A stretch of 64,000 nt of DNA, from contig JAILWY010000018.1 in assembly GCA_022113835.1 (NCBI GenBank), forward strand, positions 16,949,501-17,013,500. The letters are read 5' to 3'. Made by a program: the position numbers and the translations under genes. The notes below the pieces were generated by a model. The model had not been told where the DNA came from, ran no database searches, and saw nothing but the letters and a program-made list of their open reading frames with translations. Of the stretch, positions 20,481-31,959 are shown piece by piece. The DNA comes from Atopsyche davidsoni (lineage: Eukaryota; Arthropoda; Insecta; Trichoptera; Hydrobiosidae). Each line of letters starts with the position of its first letter. Positions within the stretch are counted from its first letter, which is position 1.

Positions 20481-23400
20481 TAGGCTTCGTAGTCATATAA
20501 GTATAGTCATAAGCGAAATAGAAAAAACTTGCTTCGAAAATAACGCAGCACGATCTGACTGATTTTTAAGAGTTAATTTTTGAGGAGTTAATTATTGGCT
20601 TTCAAATGAAACCGGTTTGGGGGACATCGGTGCGATGGTTTTAAAGCTTAGCGCAGCCAGATCCACGCTGGTTTTTGAGTTTGTGTTTTATATATATAGA
20701 TAAGCTAAATAAAAAAAACTTGCTTCGAACATAGCGCAGCACGATCTGACTGATTTTTAAGAGTTAATTTTTGAGGAGTTAATTCTCGGCTTTCAAATGA
20801 AACCGGTTTGGGGCACATCGGTGCGATGGTTTTAAAGCTTAGCGCAGCCAGATCCACGCTGGTTTTTGAGTTTGTGTTTTGTATACATAGATAAGCTAAA
20901 TAAAAAAAACTTGCTTCGAACATAGCGCAGCACGATTTGACTGATTTTTAAGAGTTAATTTTTGAGGAGTTAATTATTGGCTTTCAAATGAAACCGGTTT
21001 GGGGCACATCGGTGCGATGGTTTTAAAGCTTAGCGCAGCCAGATCCACGCTGGTTTTTGAGTTTGTGTTTTGTATATATAGATAAGCTAAATAGAAAAAA
21101 CTTGCTTCGAACATAGCGCAGCACGATCTGACTGATTTTGAAGAGCTAATTTTTGAGGAGTTAATTATTGGCTTTCAAATGAAACCGGTTTGGGGCACAT
21201 CGGTGCGATGGTTTTAAAGCTTAGCGCAGCCAGATCCACGCTGGTTTTTGAGTTTGTGTTTTGTATATATAGATAAGCTAAATAGAAAAAACTTGCTTCG
21301 AACATAGCGCAGCACGATCTGACTGATTTTGAAGAGCTAATTTTTGAGGAGTTAATTCTCGGCTTTCAAATGAAACCGGTTTGGGGCACATCGGTGCGAT
21401 GGTTTTAAAGCTTAGCGCAGCCAGATCCACGCTGGTTTTTGAGTTTGTGTTTTGTATACATAGATAAGCTAAATAAAAAAAACTTGCTTCGAACATAGCG
21501 CAGCACGATTTGACTGATTTTTAAGAGTTAATTTTTGAGGAGTTAATTATTGGCTTTCAAATGAAACCGGTTTGGGGCACATCGGTGCGATGGTTTTAAA
21601 GCTTAGCGCAGCCAGATCCACGCTGGTTTTTGAGTTTGTGTTTTGTATATATAGATAAGCTAAATAGAAAAAACTTGCTTCGAACATAGCGCAGCACGAT
21701 CTGACTGATTTTGAAGAGCTAATTTTTGAGGAGTTAATTATTGGCTCTCAAATGAAACCGGTTTGGGGCACATCGGTGCGATGGTTTTAAAGCTTAGCGC
21801 AGCCAGATCCACGCTGGTTTTTGAGTTTGTGTTTTATATATATAGATAAGCTAAATAGAAAAAACTTGCTTCGAACATAGCGCAGCACGATCTGACTGAT
21901 TTTGAAGAGCTAATTTTTGAGGAGTTAATTATTGGCTTTCAAATGAAACCGGTTTGGGGCACATCGGTGCGATGGTTTTAAAGCTTAGCGCAGCCAGATC
22001 CACGCTGGTTTTTGAGTTTGTGTTTTATATATATATAGATAAGCTAAATAGAAAAAACTTGCTTCGAACATAGCGCAGCACGATCTGACTGATTTTTAAG
22101 AGTTAATTTTTGAGGAGTTAATTATTGGCTTTCAAATGAAACCGGTTTGGGGCACATCGGTGCGATGGTTTTAAAGCTTAGCGCAGCCAGATCCACGCTG
22201 GTTTTTGAGTTTGTGTTTTATATATATATATATAAGCTAAATGGAAAAAACTTGCTTCGAACATAGCGCAGCACGATCTGACTGATTTTTAAGAGTTAAT
22301 TTTTGAGGAGTTAATTATTGGCTTTCAAATGAAACCGGTTTGGGGCACATCGGTGCGATGGTTTTAAAGCTTAGCGCAGCCAGATCCACGCTGGTTTTTG
22401 AGTTTGTGTTTTATATACATATAGACAAGCTAAATAGAAAAAACATGCTTCGAACATAGCGCAGCACGATCTGACTGATTTTGAAGAGCTAATTTTTGAG
22501 GAGTTAATTATTGGCTTTCAAATGAAACTGGTTTGGGGCACATCGGTGCGATGGTTTTAAAGCTTAGCGCAGCCAGATCCACGCTGGTTATTGAGTTTGT
22601 GTTTTATATATATAGATAAGCTAAATATAAAAAAACTTGCTTCGAACATAGCGCAGCACGATCTGACTGATTTTTAAGAGTTAATTTTTGAGGAGTTAAT
22701 TCTCGGCTTTCAAATGAAACCGGTTTGGGGCACATCGGTGCGATGGTTTTAAAGCTTAGCGCAGCCAGATCCACGCTGGTTATTGAGTTTGTGTTTTATA
22801 TACATAGATAAGCTAAATAGAAAAAACTTGCTTCGAACATAGCGCAGCACGATTTGACTGATTTTTAAGAGTTAATTTTTGAGGAATTAATTATTGGCTT
22901 TTAAATGAAACCGGTTTGGGGCACATCGGTGCGATGGTTTTAAAGCTTAGCGCAGCCAGATCCACGCTTGTTTTTGAGTTTGTGTTTTATATATATATAT
23001 AAGCTAAATGGAAAAAACTTACTTCGAACATAGCGCAGCACGATCTGACTGATTTTTAAGAGTTAATTTTTGAGGAGTTAATTCTCGGCTTTCAAATGAA
23101 ACCGGTTTGGGGCACATCGGTGCGATGGTTTTAAAGCTTAGCGCAGCCAGATCCACGCTGGTTTTTGAGTTTGTGTTTTGTATACATAGATAAGCTAAAT
23201 AAAAAAAACTTGCTTCGAACATAGCGCAGCACGATTTGACTGATTTTTAAGAGTTAATTTTTGAGGAGTTAATTATTGGCTTTCAAATGAAACCGGTTTG
23301 GGGCACATCGGTGCGATGGTTTTAAAGCTTAGCGCAGCCAGATCCACGCTGGTTTTTGAGTTTGTGTTTTGTATATATAGATAAGCTAAATAGAAAAAAC

Positions 23401-25406
23401 TTGCTTCGAACATAGCGCAGCACGATCTGACTGATTTTGAAGAGCTAATTTTTGAGGAGTTAATTATTGGCTCTCAAATGAAACCGGTTTGGGGCACATC
23501 GGTGCGATGGTTTTAAAGCTTAGCGCAGCCAGATCCACGCTGGTTTTTGAGTTTGTGTTTTATATATATAGATAAGCTAAATAGAAAAAACTTGCTTCGA
23601 ACATAGCGCAGCACGATCTGACTGATTTTGAAGAGCTAATTTTTGAGGAGTTAATTATTGGCTTTCAAATGAAACCGGTTTGGGGCACATCGGTGCGATG
23701 GTTTTAAAGCTTAGCGCAGCCAGATCCACGCTGGTTTTTGAGTTTGTGTTTTGTATATATAGATAAGCTAAATAGAAAAAACTTGCTTCGAACATAGCGC
23801 AGCACGATCTGACTGATTTTGAAGAGCTAATTTTTGAGGAGTTAATTATTGGCTTTCAAATGAAACCGGTTTGGGGCACATCGGTGCGATGGTTTTAAAG
23901 CTTAGCGCAGCCAGATCCACGCTGGTTTTTGAGTTTGTGTTTTATATATATAGATAAGCTAAATAGAAAAAAACTTGCTTCGAACATAGCGCAGCACGAT
24001 CTGACTGATTTTTAATAGTTAATTTTTGAGGAGTTAATTATTGGCTTTCAAATGAAACCGGTTTGGGGCACATCGGTGCGATGGTTTTAAAGCTTAGCGC
24101 AGCCAGATCCACGCTGGTTTTTGAGTTTGTGTTTTATATATATATAGATAAGCTAAATAGAAAAAACTTGCTTCGAACATAGCGCAGCACGATCTGACTG
24201 ATTTTTAAGAGTTAATTTTTGAGGAGTTAATTATTGGCTTTCAAATGAAACCGGTTTGGGGCACATCGGTGCGATGGTTTTAAAGCTTAGCGCAGCCAGA
24301 TCCACGCTGGTTTTTGAGTTTGTGTTTTATATATATATATATAAGCTAAATGGAAAAAACTTGCTTCGAACATAGCGCAGCACGATCTGACTGATTTTTA
24401 AGAGTTAATTTTTGAGGAGTTAATTATTGGCTTTCAAATGAAACCGGTTTGGGGCACATCGGTGCGATGGTTTTAAAGCTTAGCGCAGCCAGATCCACGC
24501 TGGTTTTTGAGTTTGTGTTTTATATACATATAGACAAGCTAAATAGAAAAAACATGCTTCGAACATAGCGCAGCACGATCTGACTGATTTTGAAGAGCTA
24601 ATTTTTGAGGAGTTAATTATTGGCTTTCAAATGAAACTGGTTTGGGGCACATCGGTGCGATGGTTTTAAAGCTTAGCGCAGCCAGATCCACGCTGGTTAT
24701 TGAGTTTGTGTTTTATATATATAGATAAGCTAAATATAAAAAAACTTGCTTCGAACATAGCGCAGCACGATCTGACTGATTTTTAAGAGTTAATTTTTGA
24801 GGAGTTAATTCTCGGCTTTCAAATGAAACCGGTTTGGGGCACATCGGTGCGATGGTTTTAAAGCTTAGCGCAGCCAGATCCACGCTGGTTATTGAGTTTG
24901 TGTTTTATATACATAGATAAGCTAAATAGAAAAAACTTGCTTCGAACATAGCGCAGCACGATTTGACTGATTTTTAAGAGTTAATTTTTGAGGAATTAAT
25001 TATTGGCTTTTAAATGAAACCGGTTTGGGGCACATCGGTGCGATGGTTTTAAAGCTTAGCGCAGCCAGATCCACGCTTGTTTTTGAGTTTGTGTTTTATA
25101 TATATATATAAGCTAAATGGAAAAAACTTACTTCGAACATAGCGCAGCACGATCTGACTGATTTTTAAGAGTTAATTTTTGAGGAGTTAATTCTCGGCTT
25201 TCAAATGAAACCGGTTTGGGGCACATCGGTGCGATGGTTTTAAAGCTTAGCGCAGCCAGATCCACGCTGGTTTTTGAGTTTGTGTTTTATATATATAGAT
25301 AAGCTAAATAGAAAAAACTTGCTTCGAACATAGCGCAGCACGATCTGACTGATTTTTTAGAGTTAATTTTGCGGACGGACGGGCAATCACTCACAGGGCA
25401 AGATAA
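20481..25406 (+). mobile_element. Element carrying a 191-bp satellite array
   Basis: The head (about 20481-20529) and tail (about 25365-25406) match the array-less copy at 19986-20119. Between them, 25 monomers run head to tail. The word 'tgcttcgaac' or a one-base variant recurs at 20530, 20721, 20912, 21103, 21294 and so on to 25320, with spacing of 191-193 bp. Each monomer contains 'gaaaccggtttggggcacat', 'agcttagcgcagccagatcc' and a variable TA-rich linker. Monomers are nearly identical. A ~72-residue minus-strand frame recurs in some monomers but is broken in others and is not a gene. This resembles Helitron-like elements with central tandem repeats, but terminal hallmarks are not visible. 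Confidence 0.85.
20530..25320 (+). repeat. Tandem satellite, 25 monomers of ~191 bp with higher-order duplication
   Basis: Length differences come from the TA run in the linker: 191 bp for most units, and 193, 193, 193, 192 bp for the block from 21867 to 22638. The same spacing series recurs from 23976 to 24747. Shared private variants support a block duplication. 'atagacaagc' occurs at 22421 and 24530, and 'gaggaattaatt' at 22881 and 24990, each 2109 bp apart (11 monomers). 'ttggctctca' at 21741 and 23467 is 1726 bp apart (9 monomers). The two offsets differ by two monomers, implying a further small gain. Confidence 0.97.
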
Positions 25407-25409
25407 ATA

Positions 25410-25690
25410 CGAATCAACAGAATGCCTGGAGCGCGGCTCGGGGGAGCGAGTGAATAACTTAACGGCCGGGACGGAGCGCGCCGTAAAGTCCGTCCCGCGG
25501 CCGCGTTACGGATCGCTCCCCGGCCTGTGCTTGGCCATAACGCCATCAGGATTGCCTGCGGTCGGGGACGCACATTTTCCATCGCACCGTTTTACTGGTC
25601 CCCATGAAGGCGAACACCTCCAGTGTCTGCGTCACCTGCCCCGAAATCGCCGGGGAGTGCAACGGATCGCCCTCTTGGCAATTCAACTAT
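25410..25690. promoter_or_regulatory. GC-rich island abutting the satellite
   Basis: Strongly GC-rich unrepetitive sequence (for example 'ccgtcccgcggccgcgttac') beginning immediately after the satellite element's tail. A 130-residue plus frame spans it but starts inside the repeat tail and shows no known domain. The element may have inserted at the edge of a regulatory island. Function inferred. Confidence 0.3.
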
Positions 25691-25759
25691 TCATTTTGAG
25701 AAGCTTATGTTACGAATTATGTATAAATATAATATTAGCAAAATATAATATGTGCTGTT

Positions 25760-26436
25760 GAATATAATATTTTAAATAAAATACTTGAGTGATTTTTATT
25801 GGTGATCGGTTTCGCAAATCTTTAACGTTGGCATTATCAAACAGAGTGAGATTTTATATAATAATAAGCAATTAGGTAAACAATTGTTGGAAAGAGAGAA
25901 CTAGTGATTTTAATGTACCTGACAAGTGGAAGATTCTATATAATTGCAAATTTTTGTGAACAAATGTTTAAATATGAATGGGGTAATTATCTAAAGTAGT
26001 GGCTTTGAGGTGTATCAGCAGTTATCTTGTATTGGGGTTTGTCCTGTAGTGTGTTTATTTGTAAATAATAGGTTTTTGCGCACTGAATGGTTTTTTAAAG
26101 ATGTGATTTAGCAATAGGGAATAATAGTGGAGACATATTGAAATAAACATGTGAAAATATGTGTTATCTTTTATGCGGTTGATTTCTAAAATCTCTTGGC
26201 GATCGAGTTTTGTGCCTTTATTGTTAATATGTAAAATTTTAAGATTGGAGTTCTGGTTAGTCGTGCTTATTATTAGAGAGTGAGAGTTTATAAAATAACA
26301 AACAATTAAGTAAACATTTGTGAAAGAGAGAGATTTAATGATTGACAGGTCGTAAGGTTAGAAAATAATATGTGGAAAAATTACTCAAGTATTTTATTTA
26401 AAATATTAACATGGAATTCCACCTAGTACTTGCTAT
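25760..26436. repeat. Family A element, long copy with internal direct repeats
   Basis: The left end (25768-25846: 'aaataaaatacttgagtgat', a 'tttcgcaaatctttaacgtt' variant, 'ggcattatcaaacagagt') and the right end (about 26378-26432: 'actcaagtattttatttaaa', 'atggaattccacc', 'tagtact') are inverted with respect to each other. The inside has two diverged direct repeats of about 75 bp (about 25847-25925 and 26273-26350) sharing 'gtgaga(t/g)tttat', 'aa(g)caatta(g)gtaaaca' and 'gaaagagag'. No protein frame. It looks like the least deleted family member present. Confidence 0.6.
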
Positions 26437-26745
26437 TCATTTATAATAATAGGATGTTTGCAATGTATAAACTCAGTAATTTCACTCAGTTTTCCCTCTA
26501 TGCTTATCTTTGTTATCTAGTTCCTAATTATTTATTTCATTTATTCATCAACTCATGCAGAAAAAGGGTTTTTTCAAATATTTTCCCTACATAACTCAAT
26601 AACGAAAATAAAGAAATACATGTACGCTACCACCTAAGCCACACATTGTAAGTACCACAACCTGCGCGCAGGATCAGGGGATAGCCACACACTATGTTAC
26701 AACCTTAGCCATGAGACTAATGTAAATTTACTAAATTAAAAAATA
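26437..26745 (+). repeat. Family C dispersed repeat, copy 1
   Basis: Matches 61690-61985 in order: 'ttataataataggatgtttg', 'ataaactcagtaa', 'tttattcatcaactcatg', 'tacataactcaataa', 'acatgtacgctaccacctaa', 'cacaacctgcgcg', 'gggata(g/a)cca'. It starts where the family A copy ends. The second copy has small internal gaps. No open frame. Unclassified retroposon or DNA element. Confidence 0.8.
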
Positions 26746-27289
26746 ATGAATATTAAAATTATTTTTTTTTTGTGTATAAGATAAACATTGAATAAAATAT
26801 TTATTTTAACAAACTAAATATAAATAAAACTTGGTTATATAATAGAACTGTGAATAAAACTTTGCAGAAATAATATTGCTTTTTGCGTTTGTTAAAATTG
26901 TAATATAGGTTGGATGGAATAATGAATAGGTCAATAAAGGCAACTGAAAGGTATTATTTCAGGGTTTGCAGCCAAGCCATGCATGTGCTAGAAAACAAAG
27001 CAAAAGTTACATTGGCCATTGATATTCAATTTGCCCTGTTCGTGAAATACAATCACGCTTGAATCTTCATAGACTAAACTTTCAACAATAATAATAATCC
27101 GTTGTTAATAATAGCAAATTCACATTGCTTTATGTTCATGGGTTTTGAGTTATATTAAAAAAAATTTTTTTTTAATATTTAAAGGTCGCTGTAATTTATT
27201 ATTATTATTTTCATTCTACTCTGTAAAAAAATAAAAAAAACTTGCTAAGTATTTGGTGTACTCTGGATTCGGTTTCCGACTACTCTACT
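26746..27289. other. AT-rich non-coding stretch
   Basis: Nothing recognisable apart from short A- and T-runs. Confidence 0.5.
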
Positions 27290-27480
27290 TGTATTAATCT
27301 TGTATATAGTCAGCGTCATCGTTCGCTAAAGTGGTTTTACGGGACTGCAATTTCCAGCTGATCCAGCCCGACCAGTAAACAGGGCAAATGGGGAGGATTA
27401 TTCGCGAACCTGCTTGGCACTGTAGGGGCGGTAATTAAAAATGTTGCTGCGGTCACCCCCGAGCAAGTTTGTAGAGGTTT
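27290..27480. promoter_or_regulatory. GC-richer island, candidate regulatory element
   Basis: Complex block with an E-box CAGCTG in 'ttccagctgatccag' and a homeodomain-type 'ggtaattaaaa'. No reading frame. It resembles the other islands in composition and size. Confidence 0.35.
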
Positions 27481-28739
27481 CTTTCAGATGTATTTGAAAG
27501 CTGTGTTTTTATTTTTATTTGCATTTTTTCTCAGCAAGTAAAGATCAAAAAAAAAACAATTTATTATTTTTTGTGTTTTTATATGACTGTAAGTAAGTTT
27601 TGAACGGAAAAAAATGGGATGTTTGGGTTTAGTTTAATCCGGAAAACTCCTACTCTGGCTTATATTTTACAATATTTTTCCAGGATATTTATTATAAACT
27701 CTATGTGTCGAGTTTTCTATTGAAAGAGGATTAGGTTTGAAACTTAATTCAATAAAATTCCTTATTGTGTATGCTTGTCGTATTTAAAATTAAGTATGGT
27801 GAAAAAATAATTTTAACTTTTTGCTTAAAAAAAAAAACTGCGTTTAGCCGTAAATAAAACTGTGCTATTACTTACAGAAAATGATAAATGCTTTGTACCC
27901 TTAATGCGGAATGAATTATTCATTCATATGTGGTGTATATTTATTGATAACTAAGCTTGAATTTTATATTAGCTAATTTTGTACAGAGCTGATTAAATAT
28001 GCAGACGTTGATCGCTCGGTTAATCACCAATAAATAATAATGGTGACCCAATTAATTCTGTACCTTCAGGAGATCCTCTCGTTTGGGTTCTAACCGAACT
28101 TATTTTGCGTGAAGGCTATTTATTTGTCCTAACGGAAAACACGTGTTTTGCATGTAAAATGTATATTTTAAAAGCGTTGTGTTGTATGGCATAGCAAAAT
28201 ATTTAAATATTTTAAAAACAATGTTACGATATAGTGCCTGAAATTAAGATTGAAAATTATGGACACGCTTCCTGTATTCTTAAAATGGAAATTATTTTAA
28301 TATTATGAAAATTAATTATTGAATGTATAAAAGCGTTTTTATATTGCAATGTTTTTGTTTAAACAAACGAAAATTATTTTATCGCGCTTATACATTTTTT
28401 TGTTCTTTATTTTTGATAACAATTTAAATTTAGCCAAAACAAAAAAAGTTTTACTCTCGAAAATATATAACAAAAATTATAAAAAGGTTTGATTTTATTC
28501 AATACCTCTATTTTTATCGTTATCATAAAATAAAATAAAACTAACGAAAAAGTCCTGTAAAAATATGTAGAAATATAGATTACCCAATTTATAATAATAT
28601 GTGTAACAATGAATAATATAGAAATCGTGGTCTTTAGTAAAGTATTTTTGTATAAACAGATATGTAGCAACAAGACAAAGAAGCCAGTTTTTCATAAGAA
28701 TCACCATCTTACGAATAAAGTAACTAAAGAGATACGAAG
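27481..28739. other. AT-rich non-coding stretch
   Basis: Nothing supported. The frames at 28407-28851 on the minus strand are Ile/Phe/Tyr-rich chance frames typical of AT-rich DNA. Confidence 0.5.
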
Positions 28740-29215
28740 TGTTATTAAGTTCTCGAATCTCCGCTCCGAGTGAGGTGCGATTTCTTATTATCTTGATAAA
28801 TATCTCTCGGCATTCAATATAAAATGTTTTATGACACTCCTGCGGGAACAATAAACGGCGGCGGTTAATCTAGCGCGTAATAAGTTTGAAGGCAAACACA
28901 CATGTGGTCGCGATAGCGCCAAAGCCTCTGATTAATTTCGCGTCCCATTTCTTAAATTGCGGTCGTCGGTCGAGCTGGCGCGATCTCCGCCAAGCATCTC
29001 AATGAAAGGGACACGAAGTAAAAAAAATGCGGCTACATTAACACCATAATATTCTTTTTGATATTACTATAAAAAAAAAACTTTTTCACGGCTAAAAATA
29101 CTCCTACTTGTGATAGAAATTGCACTTACTTGTTAATATCGGGATTATCAGTCGACTTGGCGCTCGGCTATCACCGCCAAGCATCTTAATGAAAACGACG
29201 TACACGAATGAAAAA
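28740..29215. promoter_or_regulatory. Island containing a duplicated motif block
   Basis: GC-richer sequence with two related blocks, 28969-29018 and 29151-29210. Each has 'gtcga' then 'tggcgc', then 'ccgccaagcatct(c/t)aatgaaa', then 'acacgaa'. The copies are about 182 bp apart and diverged between the words. The first block is preceded by 'tctgattaatttcgcg', a homeodomain-type site. Conserved words in diverged copies suggest selection, but this is inference. Confidence 0.35.
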
Positions 29216-29781
29216 GTGCTTAAAAAATATTAAAAAGTGCTTATTACTGCTTTAAAAAAATATTTCTACTGTAAAATAAATTGTAAATACTTCTATACGT
29301 GATACGCGTCAAACTTATACAGATACCCGCTGAATTTAATATTGAAAAAGAGATGTTCGAAAAAGTATGATTAAATTGATAAAACACTGTAAAGCTATTA
29401 TTTTTAATATTTTTACATTGAACTCATTGATTTCATTTATAAAAAATAAACTCCCAGAGCTTTGGACTAAGCCAGCGACCACGCCGTAAGCTTCTTCTGA
29501 AGTTGTAAAGAAATATTTTGTTTGATTTTCGCTATATTGAGGTAAAACTTTTTGCTCAATTTTTTAGATTAATTTCAATTTGTGCTGTTTATGAATGAAC
29601 TTATTTTATAGCCAATATTTTCAGTTTGAAAAAAATTAGTAATTAAAAATCCCAATGAATTGAAAATTCATAAGAGTTATTTTAAATACTATGAGTTTTT
29701 AAGTATTAAGCTTTTTTCTTCTGTTTATTTTTGACGAGTGTGCCTTGTACTACCACACAAAGTACGATTTCGCCAGGTAAT
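29216..29781. other. AT-rich non-coding stretch
   Basis: No feature supported. Confidence 0.5.
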
Positions 29782-29822
29782 GGACTGCCTCTGGTGTGCC
29801 AACCAGACACCAGAGGTAGTCC
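29782..29822. repeat. Strong hairpin (16-bp stem)
   Basis: The arms 'ggactgcctctggtgt' (29782-29797) and 'acaccagaggtagtcc' (29807-29822) pair along all 16 positions, with one G-T pair, around a 9-base loop. Outside, 'acgatt' and 'aatcgt' can extend the stem after an asymmetric bulge. It could be a microRNA-like hairpin, a cruciform or the remnant of a small inverted-repeat element. Nothing here decides. Confidence 0.6.
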
Positions 29823-31254
29823 AATCGTGTCATTTAATTAATTTAATTGTCACTTTATTTTGCTATGTCGAAAGTTGATTTTTTTACAGAGTATTGAGAA
29901 AACTATAAATTATATTTATCTATTTTTTATTATTTAATTAACGTTCATTTTCAGGGTTAAATAAAATCTTGAAGATGTTGAAAAATTGGATAAAATGACT
30001 TTCAAAACCAAAATTTGTTACAGATTTTTTTTTTTTTAATTTTTAAACTAATTCTAACAGGAAGGTTTATAACTTCCAATTGAAAAAAAGAGTCATAAAT
30101 GTTTAGGATTCTTGGAACAGGAATATCGCGAAACTTCAATCCCGAAACTTCAATTGGAAAAACACATATTTATCATATTTACAGTAAATTATATGAAATA
30201 AGAAATAAAATCGTAGTAGAAGAAAGGATGTATCTAACTTTCTGCATTTAATTTTTTTTGATTGGTGCTGTCAATTTTTCGCAATAGGTACAAGCAAATG
30301 GTCAAAAAACTCGAATATGGTATCACGGCTCTTAAGTAATTACGTTAATCACTACTTGCCATTCATTTTAATTTATATTTGATATTTCTTTAAGTCTCTT
30401 AATTATTTTAAAATGTCAAATTGATTAGTTTAAATAACAGTTTACGTCGGTTTTATACTTATATAAGTCAATTATAGCGTTTCATTAAATGCATAATTTT
30501 TTTTTTTTTAATATAATACGTTTGAAGTATAAAGGAGTTACACGATATAAAAAAATCTACCCGAGTATAAATTGTGGGCAAATGACTATATGGCTTGTTT
30601 TTACTGTTTGGCTAGTAGATAATATATTATGTGCAGCGTGTCACAGCTGTATACACGTGTGTAGACACGTGGTTGATGAACGGGGGACGGTGTGAATGTG
30701 CAGGAGCCCCGCTGGGTCCGGAGTGAGCGGCGCCAGAGACGGTGTCAATAATGGCGGGGATAAAACACCACAGAAGACAAGTGTCGGGAGAAAGGGACAG
30801 AAGGCAACGTCTCATGCCGATAAAATTTATTGCTCACATAAATCTAAAAGGTTACTCGAAATGTTGACGCACACTTTTACAATTGCAAACAAAACAAAAA
30901 AAAAAAAAACAAAATGGCTTTATATCACACGGAGATATTTATACAATTATTTGAATCGTTCGCTTGGGATTGACATGTGTTGTGTTATTTTTATTTTTTT
31001 AAATTTATATGTATTATCTTGAGTATTAATAAAAAATAAAAAAAACATTATTAAAAGCAACAGTTTTTATGAAAAGTAAGGGAACTTTATACTGAACTGT
31101 AATGGCGTGTTTACACTTAATTGTTTCCTAAAGAATTTATAAAATTTACATAATATTTACATAATATTTACAAAATATTTGAGAATATATGAGATTTTGC
31201 ATTTTTTGAAAATTTTTCTATATTTTATGTTTAGTAAAAATTTATTAATATAAT
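29823..31254. other. Non-coding stretch with one GC-richer patch
   Basis: Mostly AT-rich. A GC-richer patch at about 30640-30820 has overlapping frames on both strands (62-108 residues) with no recognisable family, probably chance. Possibly a small regulatory island. Confidence 0.4.
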
Positions 31255-31450
31255 TAGGCACATAAGTTCACACATAGAAGATGATTAAAGAAATTTCAAG
31301 AAAATATGATGGTGCCGGTGTACTGACTGTGACTGACTGACGGATGTGGTTCGTTAGTAAAATGGTCAGTACACCGGGGATGTGGGTTCAAATCCCACAC
31401 AAATCACGATCATATTTTTTTGAGAATTTCTTCAATCATCTTCTATGTGT
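31255..31450 (+). repeat. tRNA-like palindromic element, copy 2 (rearranged core)
   Basis: Outer arms are inverted: 'cacatagaagatgattaaag' from 31271 and its complement at about 31430-31449, extended inward by 'gaaat(t)t' and 'atatgat'. Inside, 'ccggtgtactgac' (31315-31327) pairs with 'gtcagtacaccgg' (31365-31377). The T-arm with B box-like 'gggttcaaatccc' follows at about 31386, with the usual 'cacacaaatcacga' end. The loop holds 'actgactgtgactgactgac'. The A-box half of the core has been replaced, so it is not a tRNA gene. Confidence 0.75.
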
Positions 31451-31959
31451 GAAGTAATGTGCATAATTATATAAGTTAATAATATAAACCTGTAATAGGT
31501 AATAAATACGCATTTGATTGACGTTCAATCCAAAAATAGACATACATTTAGTAAAAATGATAATGTATTGTGAAAAGTGATACTGTAATGATACTGTCGT
31601 TAACAAATCATGTTCATATTTACGGATGTTGTTATTCTTCAAGATCATCGCCATTCTATCTGTAAAAAATTCAATTTATATTTTTCTAAGAGAAGAAACA
31701 TATTATTTTTGTTTGTTCGATCTTATCGAAAAATAACAAGAAATTGTTATCTCAAATCAAACAGCGTTCTATTAAATTTTTATACGGATTTTATCATACG
31801 TTGTTATTAAATAAACATGGCATTACAAAAATACTACTTAACAGCGTTTGTATTTTTTAGTCGTTCCGAAAACCCGTCGCGCAAGTTCGTAATCAATAAA
31901 TGAATTAAATAAATACATAGCAGAAAATAAGCGGGGGAGTTATCGTTTTTTATTTGAAA
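31451..31959. other. AT-rich non-coding stretch
   Basis: No feature supported. Confidence 0.5.

Noticed and set aside
20705..23222. Recurrent 67-72-residue minus-strand frames in the satellite
   Set aside because: They appear only in monomers with particular variants and are interrupted in the others; they follow from the repeat, not from selection for a protein.
20530..25320. Regular ~191-bp repeats considered as a CRISPR array
   Set aside because: Repeat and 'spacer' are the same in every unit; the whole monomer is repeated, so it is satellite DNA in a eukaryotic genome.
25369..25761. 130-residue plus frame after the satellite
   Set aside because: It starts inside the satellite element's tail and runs through a GC-rich island; no domain or splice context supports a gene.
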